DNA from: Hyphomicrobiales bacterium
GTDB lineage: Bacteria > Pseudomonadota > Alphaproteobacteria > Rhizobiales > Rhizobiaceae
DNA: 64,000 nucleotides
Assembly: GCA_900473805.1 (NCBI GenBank)
Contig: UCMS01000002.1
Span: 1-64,000, forward strand
Direction: 5' to 3'
Shown here in pieces: positions 34,688 through 43,802 of this stretch (its first letter is position 1; each line of letters opens with the position of its first letter). The translations under genes were made by a program, and so were the position numbers. The notes under the pieces were generated by a model that worked only from the letters and a program-made list of their open reading frames with translations, made no database searches and was not told the DNA's origin.

Positions 34688-35920
34688 ATGTTCAAGTCGG
34701 AAATAAATCGCCGCTCGCTCCTGAAGCGCTCGGCAGGCGCCATGGCACTCGCCATGGGTGCCGGCACGCCCTTCCTGTCCTCTCGCATGGCCTTTGCGCA
34801 GGCCGCTGACCTCGCCGGTCAGCAACTCCGCACCATCGGCCTTTCGGTAACGGTACAGGAGCGCATCCTCGAAGAATTCAAGAAAGCGTCTGGCGTCGGC
34901 ACGACTTCCGGTACCGCCGCGACTTTCCCGGACGCGCAGACCAAGATCCTCTCGGGCTCCAAGGATTACGATTGCTGGGAAATCATCGCGGAGCGTCTGC
35001 CGTCGATCACCATGACCGACAATGTTGAGCCGATCCCTGCTGCATCTCTCAAGAACTGGGCCAATATTCGAGATACCTTCACCACGCCAAGCGACAAGTG
35101 GGATCGCTCCGCGCAGATCATTGGCCAGATCTGGGCCGATGAGGCGCAAACCGTGCTCAACATGGTTCCTGCCGTCTACAACTATGACTCGATCGGCTAC
35201 AATCCGGACGTGGTCTCGGCAGAAGAAGCCAATACCTGGGCCTGCATCTTCGATCCCAAGTGGAAGGGCAAGTCGGGCCTCAACACAGACCCGCTCATCG
35301 CATTTGGACAAGCGATCATGGCGATGAATTCGCTTGGCCTCTCCGACGTCAAGAACCCGGGCAATCCGACGACCGCCGAAATTGACGAAGCCGCAGCTTT
35401 CCTCATCTCGAAGAAGAAGGAAGGCCAGTTCCGTGCCCTCTGGGGTGACTTCGGCGAACTCGTCAACCTGATGGCCTCGGGCGAAATGGTCGTCTCCGAC
35501 GCCTGGCAGCCGGCCGTCATGGCTGTCAAGGCGCAGGGCAAGCCTGCCAAGTATGCCGTGCCGAAGGAAGGCTATCGTGGCTGGGCTATCGGTCCGTCGA
35601 TGATCGCGGGCACCGCCAACAGGGAAGCTGTCATCGCCTATGCCGACTACTGGCTTTCGGGCGAACCCGGCATCACAGTATCCGAACAGGGCTACTATTC
35701 GCCGTCCACCAACATCGAGGATGTCATGGCCCCCGAAAAATATGCCTTCTGGTACGAAGGCAAGCCCTGGGTCGGCGCGGAAGAGCGCGGGATCAAGGAA
35801 GGCGACCTGCGCGACGGTGGCTCGCTGGAAGAACGCTCGAAGAACGTGGCCTACTGGCACCAGTGGCCAGAAGAATACGACCACCTCATCCAGAAGTGGG
35901 ACGAGTTCCTAAACGCATAA
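34688..35920 (+). CDS. Polyamine-type ABC importer substrate-binding protein, Tat-type leader
   Basis: This 410-residue receptor starts with a twin-arginine leader: NRRSLLKRSAGAMALAMGAG, followed by RMAFAQA as cleavage region. The mature part has the spermidine/putrescine-receptor pattern with DAQTKILSGSKDYDCWEI and TVLNMVPAVYNYDSIGYN, then VNLMASGEMVVSDAW. A Tat leader means that it folds before export. ATG 34688 lies behind GGAGAAGAG. A GC-rich stem-loop follows the stop. A second homologue without a leader is encoded in the same operon at 39443-40675. Confidence 0.92.
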   Translation: MFKSEINRRSLLKRSAGAMALAMGAGTPFLSSRMAFAQAADLAGQQLRTIGLSVTVQERILEEFKKASGVGTTSGTAATFPDAQTKILSGSKDYDCWEIIAERLPSITMTDNVEPIPAASLKNWANIRDTFTTPSDKWDRSAQIIGQIWADEAQTVLNMVPAVYNYDSIGYNPDVVSAEEANTWACIFDPKWKGKSGLNTDPLIAFGQAIMAMNSLGLSDVKNPGNPTTAEIDEAAAFLISKKKEGQFRALWGDFGELVNLMASGEMVVSDAWQPAVMAVKAQGKPAKYAVPKEGYRGWAIGPSMIAGTANREAVIAYADYWLSGEPGITVSEQGYYSPSTNIEDVMAPEKYAFWYEGKPWVGAEERGIKEGDLRDGGSLEERSKNVAYWHQWPEEYDHLIQKWDEFLNA

Positions 35921-35933
35921 TCCCAAGGCGCGC

Positions 35934-35958
35934 GGACCGGGGCGATCGGCCCCGGTCC
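35934..35958 (+). terminator. Perfect 10-bp stem-loop after the Tat-type receptor gene
   Basis: GGACCGGGGC (35934-35943) pairs with GCCCCGGTCC (35949-35958) around GATCG. It starts 13 bases past the receptor stop and ends 27 bases before the ATPase start. No T run follows. It probably limits read-through or protects the receptor message. Confidence 0.7.
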
Positions 35959-35985
35959 CTGGCCTTCACTTCGGGAGACCCCCCA

Positions 35986-37083
35986 ATGATATTCGATCTG
36001 GAACTCAACAAAGTCGGCAAGGTCTACGACAATGGCACGCCGGCCGTCATCGACTTCAACATGTCTGTGAAAAAGGGTGAGTTCATCGCTTTCCTCGGTC
36101 CATCCGGCTGCGGCAAGACCACGACGCTGCGGATGATCGCGGGATTTGAGAGCATCTCCTCCGGCGACATGATGATCCGGGGTGAGCGCATGAACGACGT
36201 GCCGCCGCAGCGCCGCCCGACCTCTATGATCTTCCAGAACTACGCACTCTTTCCGCATATGACTGTGCGCCGCAATGTCGGTTACGGGCTGGAAGTCAAG
36301 GGCGTGGCCAAAGCCGAACGCGAGGCGAAGGTCGACCGCATTCTTGCAACGCTCGGACTTGAAGATATTGCCGAGCGCAAGCCCGACCGTCTCTCCGGGG
36401 GGCAGCGTCAGCGTATTGCACTTGCCCGCGGCCTCGTCGTCGAGCCGGACATCCTGTTGCTTGACGAGCCGCTGGGTGCGCTCGACGCCAACCTGCGCAA
36501 GGCAATCCAGAATGAACTGAAGCTCCTTCAGAAAAGCCTTGGTGTCACCTTCATCTTCGTCACGCACGCCCAGTCGGAAGCCCTGGCTCTGTCAGACCGC
36601 ATCGTCGTGATGAACCAGGGGCGCGTGGAGCAAGTCAGCCCTCCGCATCAACTCTACACCCGACCGAACACGCCGTTCGTTGCCCAGTTCATCGGCCGCA
36701 ATACGGTCCTGTCGGGTGAGGTTGCCAGGCAGGAAGGGGACGACATCATCGTTTCTACCGGGATTGGCCAACTGGCGGGTCAAGCGAACGGGACGGTTGC
36801 CGGCAAAGGCCGCGTCAACCTCGTCATTCCCGCCGAAGCAGTTGAGCTTCATTGCGCGACACGTCGCGAGGCGCTGGCGGGAAATCGCAATCTTGTCGAT
36901 GCCCGCATCGAGCGTTCAGAGGTGGTGGGACATATCGCCCACCTCGTCGCACGGCTCGGCGATGGCAAGGCCGTTTCACTCGAAGCCCATGTCGACAAAT
37001 ATCCCCCGGGGCAATTCCCGGCCGGCAGCGAAGTATGCCTGAGCTGGAGCCCGGCGGAAGCGACGGTCATCCCGGCTCAATAA
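35986..37083 (+). CDS. Polyamine-type ABC importer ATPase, canonical
   Basis: This 365-residue PotA-type ATPase has Walker [10 protein letters not shown] near residues 39-47, [36 protein letters not shown] and an H-loop with its histidine, [10 protein letters not shown]. The TOBE region covers about the last 120 residues. ATG 35986 lies behind GGGAG; an upstream frame would add 41 unlikely residues and overlap the receptor gene. It is the second ATPase of the operon and could supply the hydrolysing site in a pair with the H-loop-less ATPase at 30194. Confidence 0.92.
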   Translation: MIFDLELNKVGKVYDNGTPAVIDFNMSVKKGEFIAFLGPSGCGKTTTLRMIAGFESISSGDMMIRGERMNDVPPQRRPTSMIFQNYALFPHMTVRRNVGYGLEVKGVAKAEREAKVDRILATLGLEDIAERKPDRLSGGQRQRIALARGLVVEPDILLLDEPLGALDANLRKAIQNELKLLQKSLGVTFIFVTHAQSEALALSDRIVVMNQGRVEQVSPPHQLYTRPNTPFVAQFIGRNTVLSGEVARQEGDDIIVSTGIGQLAGQANGTVAGKGRVNLVIPAEAVELHCATRREALAGNRNLVDARIERSEVVGHIAHLVARLGDGKAVSLEAHVDKYPPGQFPAGSEVCLSWSPAEATVIPAQ

Positions 37084-37118
37084 CCATCCAAGAACAATCA
37101 GGAAAAGGAGAAATACCC

Positions 37119-37997
37119 ATGGCTAAGGAGATTTTTTGCAGCTTTGGCGTCGACGTTGACGCGGTTGCTGGCTGGCTCGGCTCCTATGGCGGCGAGGATT
37201 CGCCAGATGATATCTCACGCGGTCTTTTCGCCGGTGAAGTGGGCAGCCCGCGCCTGTTGAAGCTGTTTGAACGTTTTGGCATCAAGACTACCTGGTTCAT
37301 CCCGGGCCATTCGATCGAGACCTTCCCGGAGCAGATGAAGGCGGTGGCTGAAGCCGGCCATGAAATCGGCATTCATGGCTATACCCATGAAAACCCGATC
37401 GCTATGACCCGCGAGCAGGAAACTGAAGTTCTCGACAAGTGTATTGACCTCGTCACCAAGCTCTCCGGCAAGCGCCCAACCGGCTATGTCGCGCCGTGGT
37501 GGGAATTTTCCAACGTCACAAACGAATTGCTGCTTGAACGTGGCATCAAGTACGACCATTCGCTGATGCACAATGACTTCACACCCTACCGCGTGCGCGT
37601 TGGCGATAAGTGGACTAAGATCGACTATTCGAAGAAGCCATCGGATTGGATGGTGCCCCTGACCCGCGGCGAGGAGACCGATCTCATCGAGATCCCGGCT
37701 TCGTGGTATCTCGATGATCTGCCGCCGATGATGTTCATCAAGAAGTCGCCGAACAGCCATGGCTTCGTCAACCCGCATGACATCGAGCAGATGTGGCGTG
37801 ACCAGTTTGACTGGGTCTACCGCGAAATGGATTACGCCGTTTTCCCGATTACCATCCATCCTGACGTTGCCGGCCGCCCTCAGGTCCTGATGATGCTGGA
37901 GCGCCTCTACGCCTACATGATCAAGCATCCGGGGGTTAAGTTTGTAACGATGAACGAGATTGCCGACGACTTCGCCAAGCGTTTCCCGCGCAAGTAA
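37119..37997 (+). CDS. Polysaccharide-deacetylase-fold hydrolase, cyclic-imidase/PuuE-like
   Basis: This 292-residue protein has the NodB-type metal hydrolase fold. The metal ligands are Asp14 (SFGVDVDAV) and His86 and His90 ([13 protein letters not shown]); a Pro-Trp pair (YVAPWWEFS) and a late histidine (ITIHPDV) complete the site. Members of this PgdA/PuuE branch without a signal peptide include cyclic-imide hydrolases and allantoinase-type enzymes, and the length fits. Being cytoplasmic and next to an amidase gene argues against cell-wall deacetylation. ATG 37119 follows AAAGGAG. It most likely opens a cyclic imide or similar ring. Confidence 0.85.
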   Translation: MAKEIFCSFGVDVDAVAGWLGSYGGEDSPDDISRGLFAGEVGSPRLLKLFERFGIKTTWFIPGHSIETFPEQMKAVAEAGHEIGIHGYTHENPIAMTREQETEVLDKCIDLVTKLSGKRPTGYVAPWWEFSNVTNELLLERGIKYDHSLMHNDFTPYRVRVGDKWTKIDYSKKPSDWMVPLTRGEETDLIEIPASWYLDDLPPMMFIKKSPNSHGFVNPHDIEQMWRDQFDWVYREMDYAVFPITIHPDVAGRPQVLMMLERLYAYMIKHPGVKFVTMNEIADDFAKRFPRK

Positions 37998-38004
37998 ACC
38001 TGAA

Positions 38005-38030
38005 AAGGGAGCGGGGTCGCCCGCTCCCTT
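38005..38030 (+). terminator. Perfect 11-bp stem-loop after the imidase-like gene
   Basis: AAGGGAGCGGG (38005-38015) pairs with CCCGCTCCCTT (38020-38030) around GTCG, eight bases after the stop codon. There is no T run, and the next gene starts 24 bases later, so it is more likely an mRNA-stability or partial-stop element within the operon than a full terminator. Confidence 0.65.
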
Positions 38031-38053
38031 GCAAGACATGAGACAGGAACGCC

Positions 38054-38386
38054 ATGTGTTCTCTTTGTGGTGTCATCGGTGGCAACGAACACTGGACGGA
38101 CGCCGTGGCAAGGCCGGGCGTCTATACCCGGAATGTCGAAAGGTTCGACCGTCGGCGAGAGCGGGCACGCCGTGTGTCTGCCGCGAACCGTGTCCTGTCC
38201 GCCTTCGGCATGAGCCTGTCCGATTGGCAGGGCTCTTCCTTCCTGCTTGCCACCCGCACCGGCAAGAACGAGATCATCGAGGACCTGGGCCATTTGTGGC
38301 CTGCCGCAGAAAGGCTGTCGGGCCGGGCCTGCGATCCGCTGGATCCCGCGCTGATTGCCCGCCTGGAGGAATGCCACCATGGCTGA
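38054..38386 (+). CDS. Small conserved-looking protein with N-terminal CxxC motif
   Basis: This 110-residue protein begins MCSLCGVIGG, so two cysteines are spaced as in a metal-binding knuckle. A basic stretch (RFDRRRERARRVSAANRVL) follows, then SDWQGSSFLLATRTGKNEIIEDLGHLWPAAE. I cannot assign a domain. It precedes and overlaps a CobW-type GTPase gene, and cobW-linked proteins often take part in metal delivery. It is encoded within the imidase/amidase operon, between two zinc-type or metal-linked functions. The coding pattern, tight spacing and overlap support a real gene. Confidence 0.75.
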   Translation: MCSLCGVIGGNEHWTDAVARPGVYTRNVERFDRRRERARRVSAANRVLSAFGMSLSDWQGSSFLLATRTGKNEIIEDLGHLWPAAERLSGRACDPLDPALIARLEECHHG

Positions 38387-39434
38387 TCTTCCCGCATTCA
38401 CGCCCGTTCACCTGCTGACCGGATTTCTCGGCTCTGGCAAGACGACGCTGCTGAAACGTCTGCTGGCGGATCCGGCGTTGGCGGATACAGCAGTATTGAT
38501 CAATGAATTTGGCGAGGTCGGGCTAGACCATCATCTGGTCGAGCGGATCGATGACACGATGGTGTTGCTGCAATCCGGCTGCGTCTGCTGCACTGTTCGC
38601 GGCGAGCTTGCGGATGCGCTAAAGGACCTCCATTCCAAGCGAGATCGTGGCTTGGTGCCGCCCTTCAGCCGCGTGGTTATCGAGAGCACGGGCCTTGCCG
38701 ATCCTTTCCCGGTCCTGTCCACCCTGAAATCCGATCCGGTCTTGCGGCATCATTTTCGCGCCGGGAGTGTCGTTACCACCGTCGATGCGGTCAACGGCCT
38801 CAGGCAGCTTGGCACCTATATGGAATCGAACCGTCAAGTGGCCATCGCCGATCGCATCGTCGTCACGAAGACGGATCTTTCTGGGACAGCAACTGCGGAT
38901 CTGCTTTCGCGGCTTACTGAGCTTAACCCTGATGCCTCCACGCATATCTCGGGAGATGAGGGGCCGGATGCAGCAACCTTGTTCTCGGAGGATCATCGCG
39001 GCGCGCAGCTGCAGTCTGCCTCTGGATTTTACTGCGATGCACCGGCAACCCTCCAGACGGCCGAGGGCGTTGCGCATACGACTGCCATTTCCTCTTTCGT
39101 GATCACTGTCCACGATCCGATAGACTGGACTGGTTTCGGGGTCTGGCTCACCATGTTGCTCAACTGCCACGGCGAGCGTGTCCTTAGGGTCAAAGGCATC
39201 CTTCATCTTGCAGGAGAAGAACGCCCGGTAGCTGTTCACGGCGTGCAGCATCTTGTGCACCCGCCGGTGCATATGGAAGCGTGGCCATCGGCTGATCGAA
39301 GCTCGCGCCTCGTCTTTATTGTTGACGGTCTCGACACGAACCTGTTGAAACGGTCCTTCTATGCCTTCGCACTGCCTGGGCATGCGCAGGGCCGCCTGCC
39401 GCCAGAAGCAGCCGTTGAGGCCCAGAACGTCTAG
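38379..39434 (+). CDS. CobW/COG0523-family GTPase, metal chaperone type
   Basis: This 351-residue protein has the COG0523 plan: P-loop LTGFLGSGKTTLLKRL, the metal site GCVCCTVRGEL (CxCC), switch/ESTGLADP, base recognition TKTDL (residues about 165-170) and a C-terminal domain with ERPVAVHGVQHLVHPP. These GTPases deliver zinc, cobalt or other metals. ATG 38379 overlaps the small Cys-motif gene by eight bases. As the nearby imidase-like enzyme needs a metal, a dedicated metallochaperone is a reasonable guess. Confidence 0.92.
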   Translation: MADLPAFTPVHLLTGFLGSGKTTLLKRLLADPALADTAVLINEFGEVGLDHHLVERIDDTMVLLQSGCVCCTVRGELADALKDLHSKRDRGLVPPFSRVVIESTGLADPFPVLSTLKSDPVLRHHFRAGSVVTTVDAVNGLRQLGTYMESNRQVAIADRIVVTKTDLSGTATADLLSRLTELNPDASTHISGDEGPDAATLFSEDHRGAQLQSASGFYCDAPATLQTAEGVAHTTAISSFVITVHDPIDWTGFGVWLTMLLNCHGERVLRVKGILHLAGEERPVAVHGVQHLVHPPVHMEAWPSADRSSRLVFIVDGLDTNLLKRSFYAFALPGHAQGRLPPEAAVEAQNV

Positions 39435-39442
39435 AGTCCTTG

Positions 39443-40675
39443 ATGAACAAGCATTCCCCGTATCCAAAATCTGCCGCGCCCGCCGTTCATACGGCCGGCA
39501 AGCCGAAGTTGCGCGTGCTGGGCACGGCAATATCCCTTCTGGAGGAGCTGCGCTTAAAGGCGCAGGCAGATCTCGGTATCGACGTCGTCTTCGACAATAA
39601 CGACTTTGTGGTCACCCAGCACAAGGCCGCGCAGGAGCCTGACAGCTACGACATCTATGATCAGTGTTTCCATAATCTGGACATCGTCTGGTACTGGCGG
39701 GCGGTCCAGCCGATCGAGATTGAGCGGATTGCTCTGTGGGACGAGATAAACGACCTGACCAAGACCGGTCAGATTGGCCCAAGCGCACGCATGGGGCAGG
39801 GGGATGTGCCGGCCCGCAAGCTCTATGTCCAGCCCAACCTTGCGCTTGGTGACATGCCGACGAGCCGTATCTCCATGCTGCCAACGACTCATAACTTCGA
39901 CAGTTTTGCCTATCGCAGTGATGTGGTGGATGGGGTTCAGTCTGTGGCGAGCTGGTCTGCACTCCTGAGCGAGCGCTGGGCGGGTCGATGCGCTTTGGTT
40001 GATGAGCCGGCGATCGGGATTTTCGATGCGGCGCTTGCCGCACAGGCCGCCGGCTTGATGAGTTTCGGCAATATCGGCAACATGACTGTCGCCGAGATCG
40101 ATCAGTTGATGGATATCCTGGAAGCGCGACGCAAGGCCGGCTTCTTCCGCAGCTTCTGGCGCACCGCTGAGGATGCCGCCCGCCTGATGATCGATGGCGA
40201 CACCGACATCCAGAGTATGTGGTCCACCGGCATCGGTATTCTCAACAGCAAGGGATTACCAGTGGAGCAGGCCGCGCCCGTGGAGGGTTACCGGGCATGG
40301 CATGGTGGCTTGTGTCTTTCGCGCAGCCTTTCAGGACGCATGCTCGACATTGCCTATGACTATCTGAACTGGTGGATTTCCGGCTGGCCGGGCGCTGTCG
40401 TCGCCCGCCAGGGTTACTATATTTCTACTCCTCAACGCTCCAGAAGTCACATGACTGCGGCCGAGTGGGATTACTGGTATGAAGGCCTGCCGGCCAGGGA
40501 GGACCTTCCAGGACCTGACGGCGTGACCCGTATCAAGCGCGGTTCTGTCCGCAGTGGCGGTAGCTACTGGCAGCGCGCCAACGGGATAGCTGTGTGGAAC
40601 ACGACCATGGATGAACACAACTATCTTGTCCGTCGCTGGATGCAGCTTGTCGGACGCGCAGAGAAGGACATTTGA
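39443..40675 (+). CDS. Substrate-binding-protein homologue without an export signal
   Basis: This 410-residue protein matches the receptor family over its length: RKLYVQPNLALGDMPTSR and THNFDSFAYRSDVV, then a middle part with MLDIAYDYLNWWISGWPG and ARQGYYISTPQ like the exported receptor at 34688. Its N-terminus (MNKHSPYPKSAAPAVHTAGKPKLRVLG) has no hydrophobic or twin-arginine leader. It may be a cytoplasmic ligand-binding protein or a receptor that lost its leader, or the true start may lie elsewhere. TTG 39440 is an alternative start. The amidase gene follows after two bases. Confidence 0.8.
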   Translation: MNKHSPYPKSAAPAVHTAGKPKLRVLGTAISLLEELRLKAQADLGIDVVFDNNDFVVTQHKAAQEPDSYDIYDQCFHNLDIVWYWRAVQPIEIERIALWDEINDLTKTGQIGPSARMGQGDVPARKLYVQPNLALGDMPTSRISMLPTTHNFDSFAYRSDVVDGVQSVASWSALLSERWAGRCALVDEPAIGIFDAALAAQAAGLMSFGNIGNMTVAEIDQLMDILEARRKAGFFRSFWRTAEDAARLMIDGDTDIQSMWSTGIGILNSKGLPVEQAAPVEGYRAWHGGLCLSRSLSGRMLDIAYDYLNWWISGWPGAVVARQGYYISTPQRSRSHMTAAEWDYWYEGLPAREDLPGPDGVTRIKRGSVRSGGSYWQRANGIAVWNTTMDEHNYLVRRWMQLVGRAEKDI

Positions 40676-40677
40676 CG

Positions 40678-42033
40678 ATGTCACGTTCGATCGCCCAGCT
40701 TTCCGCGCTGCTTCAATCCGGGGCCCTCGACGCAGTTGATCTGTTCGAGGAGACCTTTGAAAAGATCGGTGCCCATAGTGATAAGGCGATCTTCACGGTG
40801 CTTCTGAAGGACAGGGCGCGATCGGAGGCAGAGGCTTCGCGTCGCCGTATTCGTGACGGCCGTTCGCTCGGCGCGCTTGACGGGGTTCCTGTCGCCTGGA
40901 AGGATTTGTTCGACATCGAGAGTTTGCCGACGACTGCGGGATCTCGCGTGCTGAAAACCAGTGAGCCGGCCGCCAGGGATGCTGCTGTTGTGCGCGCGCT
41001 CAGCAGCGCCGGCATGGTCAGTATTGGCCGCGTCAACATGAGCGAGTTCGCCTTTTCCGGCCTCGGCATCAATCCCCACTTTGGTACGCCGCGCAACCCG
41101 TCCTCGCCTGATGGGGAGCACCGCATTCCGGGTGGGTCTTCATCCGGTTCGGGCGTTGCGGTGGCTGCGGGTCTCGTGCCCGTTTCCATCGGGACGGATA
41201 CCGGCGGATCTATTCGCATTCCGGCGGCTTTCAACGGTGTTGTCGGTTACAAGGCCACGCGTGGCCGCTATTCGATGAATGGTGTATTTCCGCTCTCCCG
41301 CAGCCTCGATTCGCTCGGGCCACTTTGCCACACTGTGCAGGACGCCGCGTGGGTGGATGCCGCTATGCGCGGCCTGCCGGCTGGTATGGCCTTGCAGCCT
41401 CCTGCGATCCGCGACCTTTCCTTCATCATTCCGGAAACAGTGTTCTTCGATGATGCGCAATCGGAAGTGGTCGAGGTCTTCGAGCTGGCAGTCGAACGGT
41501 TAGCAGAGGCAGGTGCTCAAATCCGCCGCGAAGCCTTCCCCGATTTCTCAGCAATCTTCGATCTGATGGCAAAGAACGGCGCCTTGGTTACAGCCGAAGC
41601 CTTCGTTCTCCATCGTGAGCGTATCTTGGGCGCTGCAGCCGCAGATATGGACCCCCGCGTGGTCAAGCGAACGCTCCTGGGTGAAAAGATCACGCTTGCC
41701 AATTACATGGAGACTCTTGTCGAGCGCGATCGGATGATCGCAGCGTTCGAGGCTCGCCTTGAGCCGGGAGCGTTTCTTCTCAGCCCCACGCTCCCGCATG
41801 TCGCACCTGCCATTCAACCATTGCTCGAGGATGAGGACCTCTTCTTCCAAATGAATGGGAAGACACTACGCAACACGCTTATTGGGAATTTTCTCGACTG
41901 GTGCGCCGTCTCCATCCCTTGCGGTGCCGGCGCCGGTGCAATGCCCGCCGGATTGCTGATTTCAGGACCGCGAGGAAGCGACGGAAACGTTCTCGCTGTT
42001 TCGCATTCGGTTCAAGTTTTTTTGCACACGTGA
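40678..42033 (+). CDS. Amidase-signature family hydrolase
   Basis: This 451-residue protein has the full amidase signature: catalytic lysine in VPVAWKDLFDIE, then GGSSSGSGVAV and nucleophile region GTDTGGSIRIPAAFNG. These enzymes hydrolyse amides with a Ser-cisSer-Lys triad. It is the last gene of the long operon and starts after two bases from the SBP homologue. If the imidase-like enzyme makes a half-amide, this enzyme would finish the conversion to a dicarboxylate plus ammonia. The C-terminus includes PCGAGAGAMPAGLLISGPRGSD, as in GatA-type relatives. Confidence 0.9.
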   Translation: MSRSIAQLSALLQSGALDAVDLFEETFEKIGAHSDKAIFTVLLKDRARSEAEASRRRIRDGRSLGALDGVPVAWKDLFDIESLPTTAGSRVLKTSEPAARDAAVVRALSSAGMVSIGRVNMSEFAFSGLGINPHFGTPRNPSSPDGEHRIPGGSSSGSGVAVAAGLVPVSIGTDTGGSIRIPAAFNGVVGYKATRGRYSMNGVFPLSRSLDSLGPLCHTVQDAAWVDAAMRGLPAGMALQPPAIRDLSFIIPETVFFDDAQSEVVEVFELAVERLAEAGAQIRREAFPDFSAIFDLMAKNGALVTAEAFVLHRERILGAAAADMDPRVVKRTLLGEKITLANYMETLVERDRMIAAFEARLEPGAFLLSPTLPHVAPAIQPLLEDEDLFFQMNGKTLRNTLIGNFLDWCAVSIPCGAGAGAMPAGLLISGPRGSDGNVLAVSHSVQVFLHT

Positions 42034-42322
42034 TAGTACACTGGATCGGCATTCCTCAAGTCATTCACTATAAAGGATGTACGAGGGCGGATTTGGCCCG
42101 CTTTCAGATATTCCAGATAAGCCAGGTATCTGATCTAGTTTGTTTATTTGGTGACTTGCATCCAGGGTTATGACTGGTCGACGGTTCGTATCTGGTCAAG
42201 GCGAAAGGACGCTCGCAAAGCATCTTTCAGTCGTTCAGGATGGATCCCGCACTGCATTATGTTCGGCCAAGTTAGTGATGGTCGGTGGGTCACCACCGTC
42301 GTCTCGGCCGCGCACCTTTGTG
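42034..42322. other. Convergent intergenic stretch between amidase and aminotransferase genes
   Basis: About 290 bases separate the convergent amidase and aminotransferase genes. A T-rich piece lies at the amidase stop and an AT-rich piece at 42050-42160. No recognised gene, RNA or clear hairpin with T run is seen. The base composition changes about here to the somewhat AT-richer style of the next block, judged by eye. Confidence 0.4.
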
Positions 42323-43702
42323 CTAGCCGATCACGTTCGTGAGCGCCCTGTCGATCGCATTGGTGATACGGTCAATATCATCTCTTGAGGCAATCAACGC
42401 CGGTGAAAGGCATAGCGTATTGTTAAGGCCCTGCAGCGAGCGATTTGTCGCACCGATGATAACGCCCTGGGACAAGCAGTGAGCCACGACGGCCTGAACA
42501 CGCTTTTCCTCCAGAGGCTCTTTAGTCGCCCGGTCGGCGACAAGCTCAGCGCCCAGGAACAGGCCCTTACCGCGCACGTCACCAATGACAGCATGCTTTT
42601 CCTGAAGAGCTTGAAGCTTAGCAAGGCAATGCTCACCCATATTTATTGTATTGGCGAGCAGGCCCTCGTCCTCGATGATGCGCATATTCTCCAACGCAGC
42701 CACCGGTCCGGCGGTACAGCCCCCGAACGTCGATATGTCGCGGAAGAAGCTCATGGAATCCTCTGGCGCGTCCTTGAACATTTCGAACACGCGTTCGGTT
42801 GTTACTGTGCAGGAGATTGCGGCGTATCCCGATGCAACGCCTTTAGCCATGGTGACGAAGTCCGGCTGAATGCCGTAGTTCTGATAGCCGAACCAGGTAC
42901 CTGTCCGGCCGAGCCCACAAACCACCTCATCAAGGTGCAATAGAATGTCGTATTTTCTGCAGATTTCCTGAACTCGCTCCCAATACCCCAACGGTGGCAG
43001 AATAACACCGCCACCGGCTGTCACTGGTTCAAGCACCAGGCACCCTACGCTGTCGGGTCCCTCACGAAGGATTACGTCTTCGATGGCATCAGCCGCCCGC
43101 TCACCATAATTCTCAACGTCCCACTGCTTCCGGTATTCGAGGCAGTGAGGGACCATGACGAAGCCATCAGGGAAAGGTCCGTATTGGTCGGCCCGCTGGT
43201 GCTGGCCGGAGGTTGCGAGCGTTCCAATAGTGGTGCCGTGATAATCGCGCTCGCGGTAAAGAATTTTCCACTTTTTTCCGCCGTGGTGTCGGTGTGCAAT
43301 CTGGCGAACCATCTTGTACACTTTCTCGTTCGCTTCACTGCCAGAGTTTGAGTAGTATACGCGAGAGAGGCCAGGCATCTTTTCGATGAGCTTTTCGGCG
43401 AAGAGGGCGCCGGGTACAGTCCCAGCAGCTCCGGCATAGTAGTTTAATTTGACAAGTTGATCCCTCACTGCATTGGCAATGCTCTCCCGCCCATAACCGA
43501 CATTGACGGTCCAGACTCCGCCGGAGACTGCGTCCAGATATTCTTTACCTTTTGCGTCCCAAAGACGAAGTCCTTTTCCTTCCACGAAAACGCGCGGGTC
43601 GACCGTCTCATAGGGTTTGTGCTGGCTAAGATGATGCCAGACATGCGCCCGGTCGGCGGCGACGGCATGCGAAAGGGAATTGGAACCCGGGATAAGGGTC
43701 AT
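42323..43702 (-). CDS. Class III aminotransferase, taurine/beta-alanine-pyruvate type
   Basis: This 459-residue PLP enzyme resembles taurine-pyruvate and beta-alanine-pyruvate aminotransferases. It has SGGVWTVNVGYGRESIANAV, YYSNSGSEANEKVYKM, YHGTTIGTLATSG and the PLP lysine in TMAKGVASGYAAISC after LHLDEVVCGLGRTG. Class III members move a terminal amino group to pyruvate and leave an aldehyde. The ATG at 43702 is six bases after AGGAG, better than one at 43708. It is the last gene of a leftward operon with ureohydrolase and creatininase genes, so its amine could come from a guanidino compound. No sulfoacetaldehyde acetyltransferase gene is in view. Confidence 0.88.
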   Translation of the reverse strand: MTLIPGSNSLSHAVAADRAHVWHHLSQHKPYETVDPRVFVEGKGLRLWDAKGKEYLDAVSGGVWTVNVGYGRESIANAVRDQLVKLNYYAGAAGTVPGALFAEKLIEKMPGLSRVYYSNSGSEANEKVYKMVRQIAHRHHGGKKWKILYRERDYHGTTIGTLATSGQHQRADQYGPFPDGFVMVPHCLEYRKQWDVENYGERAADAIEDVILREGPDSVGCLVLEPVTAGGGVILPPLGYWERVQEICRKYDILLHLDEVVCGLGRTGTWFGYQNYGIQPDFVTMAKGVASGYAAISCTVTTERVFEMFKDAPEDSMSFFRDISTFGGCTAGPVAALENMRIIEDEGLLANTINMGEHCLAKLQALQEKHAVIGDVRGKGLFLGAELVADRATKEPLEEKRVQAVVAHCLSQGVIIGATNRSLQGLNNTLCLSPALIASRDDIDRITNAIDRALTNVIG

Positions 43703-43802
43703 GTTCATCTCCTAAGTCGTATGAGTTGCGGACGGTACAGAGCGAAACCCGAGAGGCAGAGCAGCATTTCTCTCCCCGTTACCCTCTCAGGTATTGTTAC
43801 GA

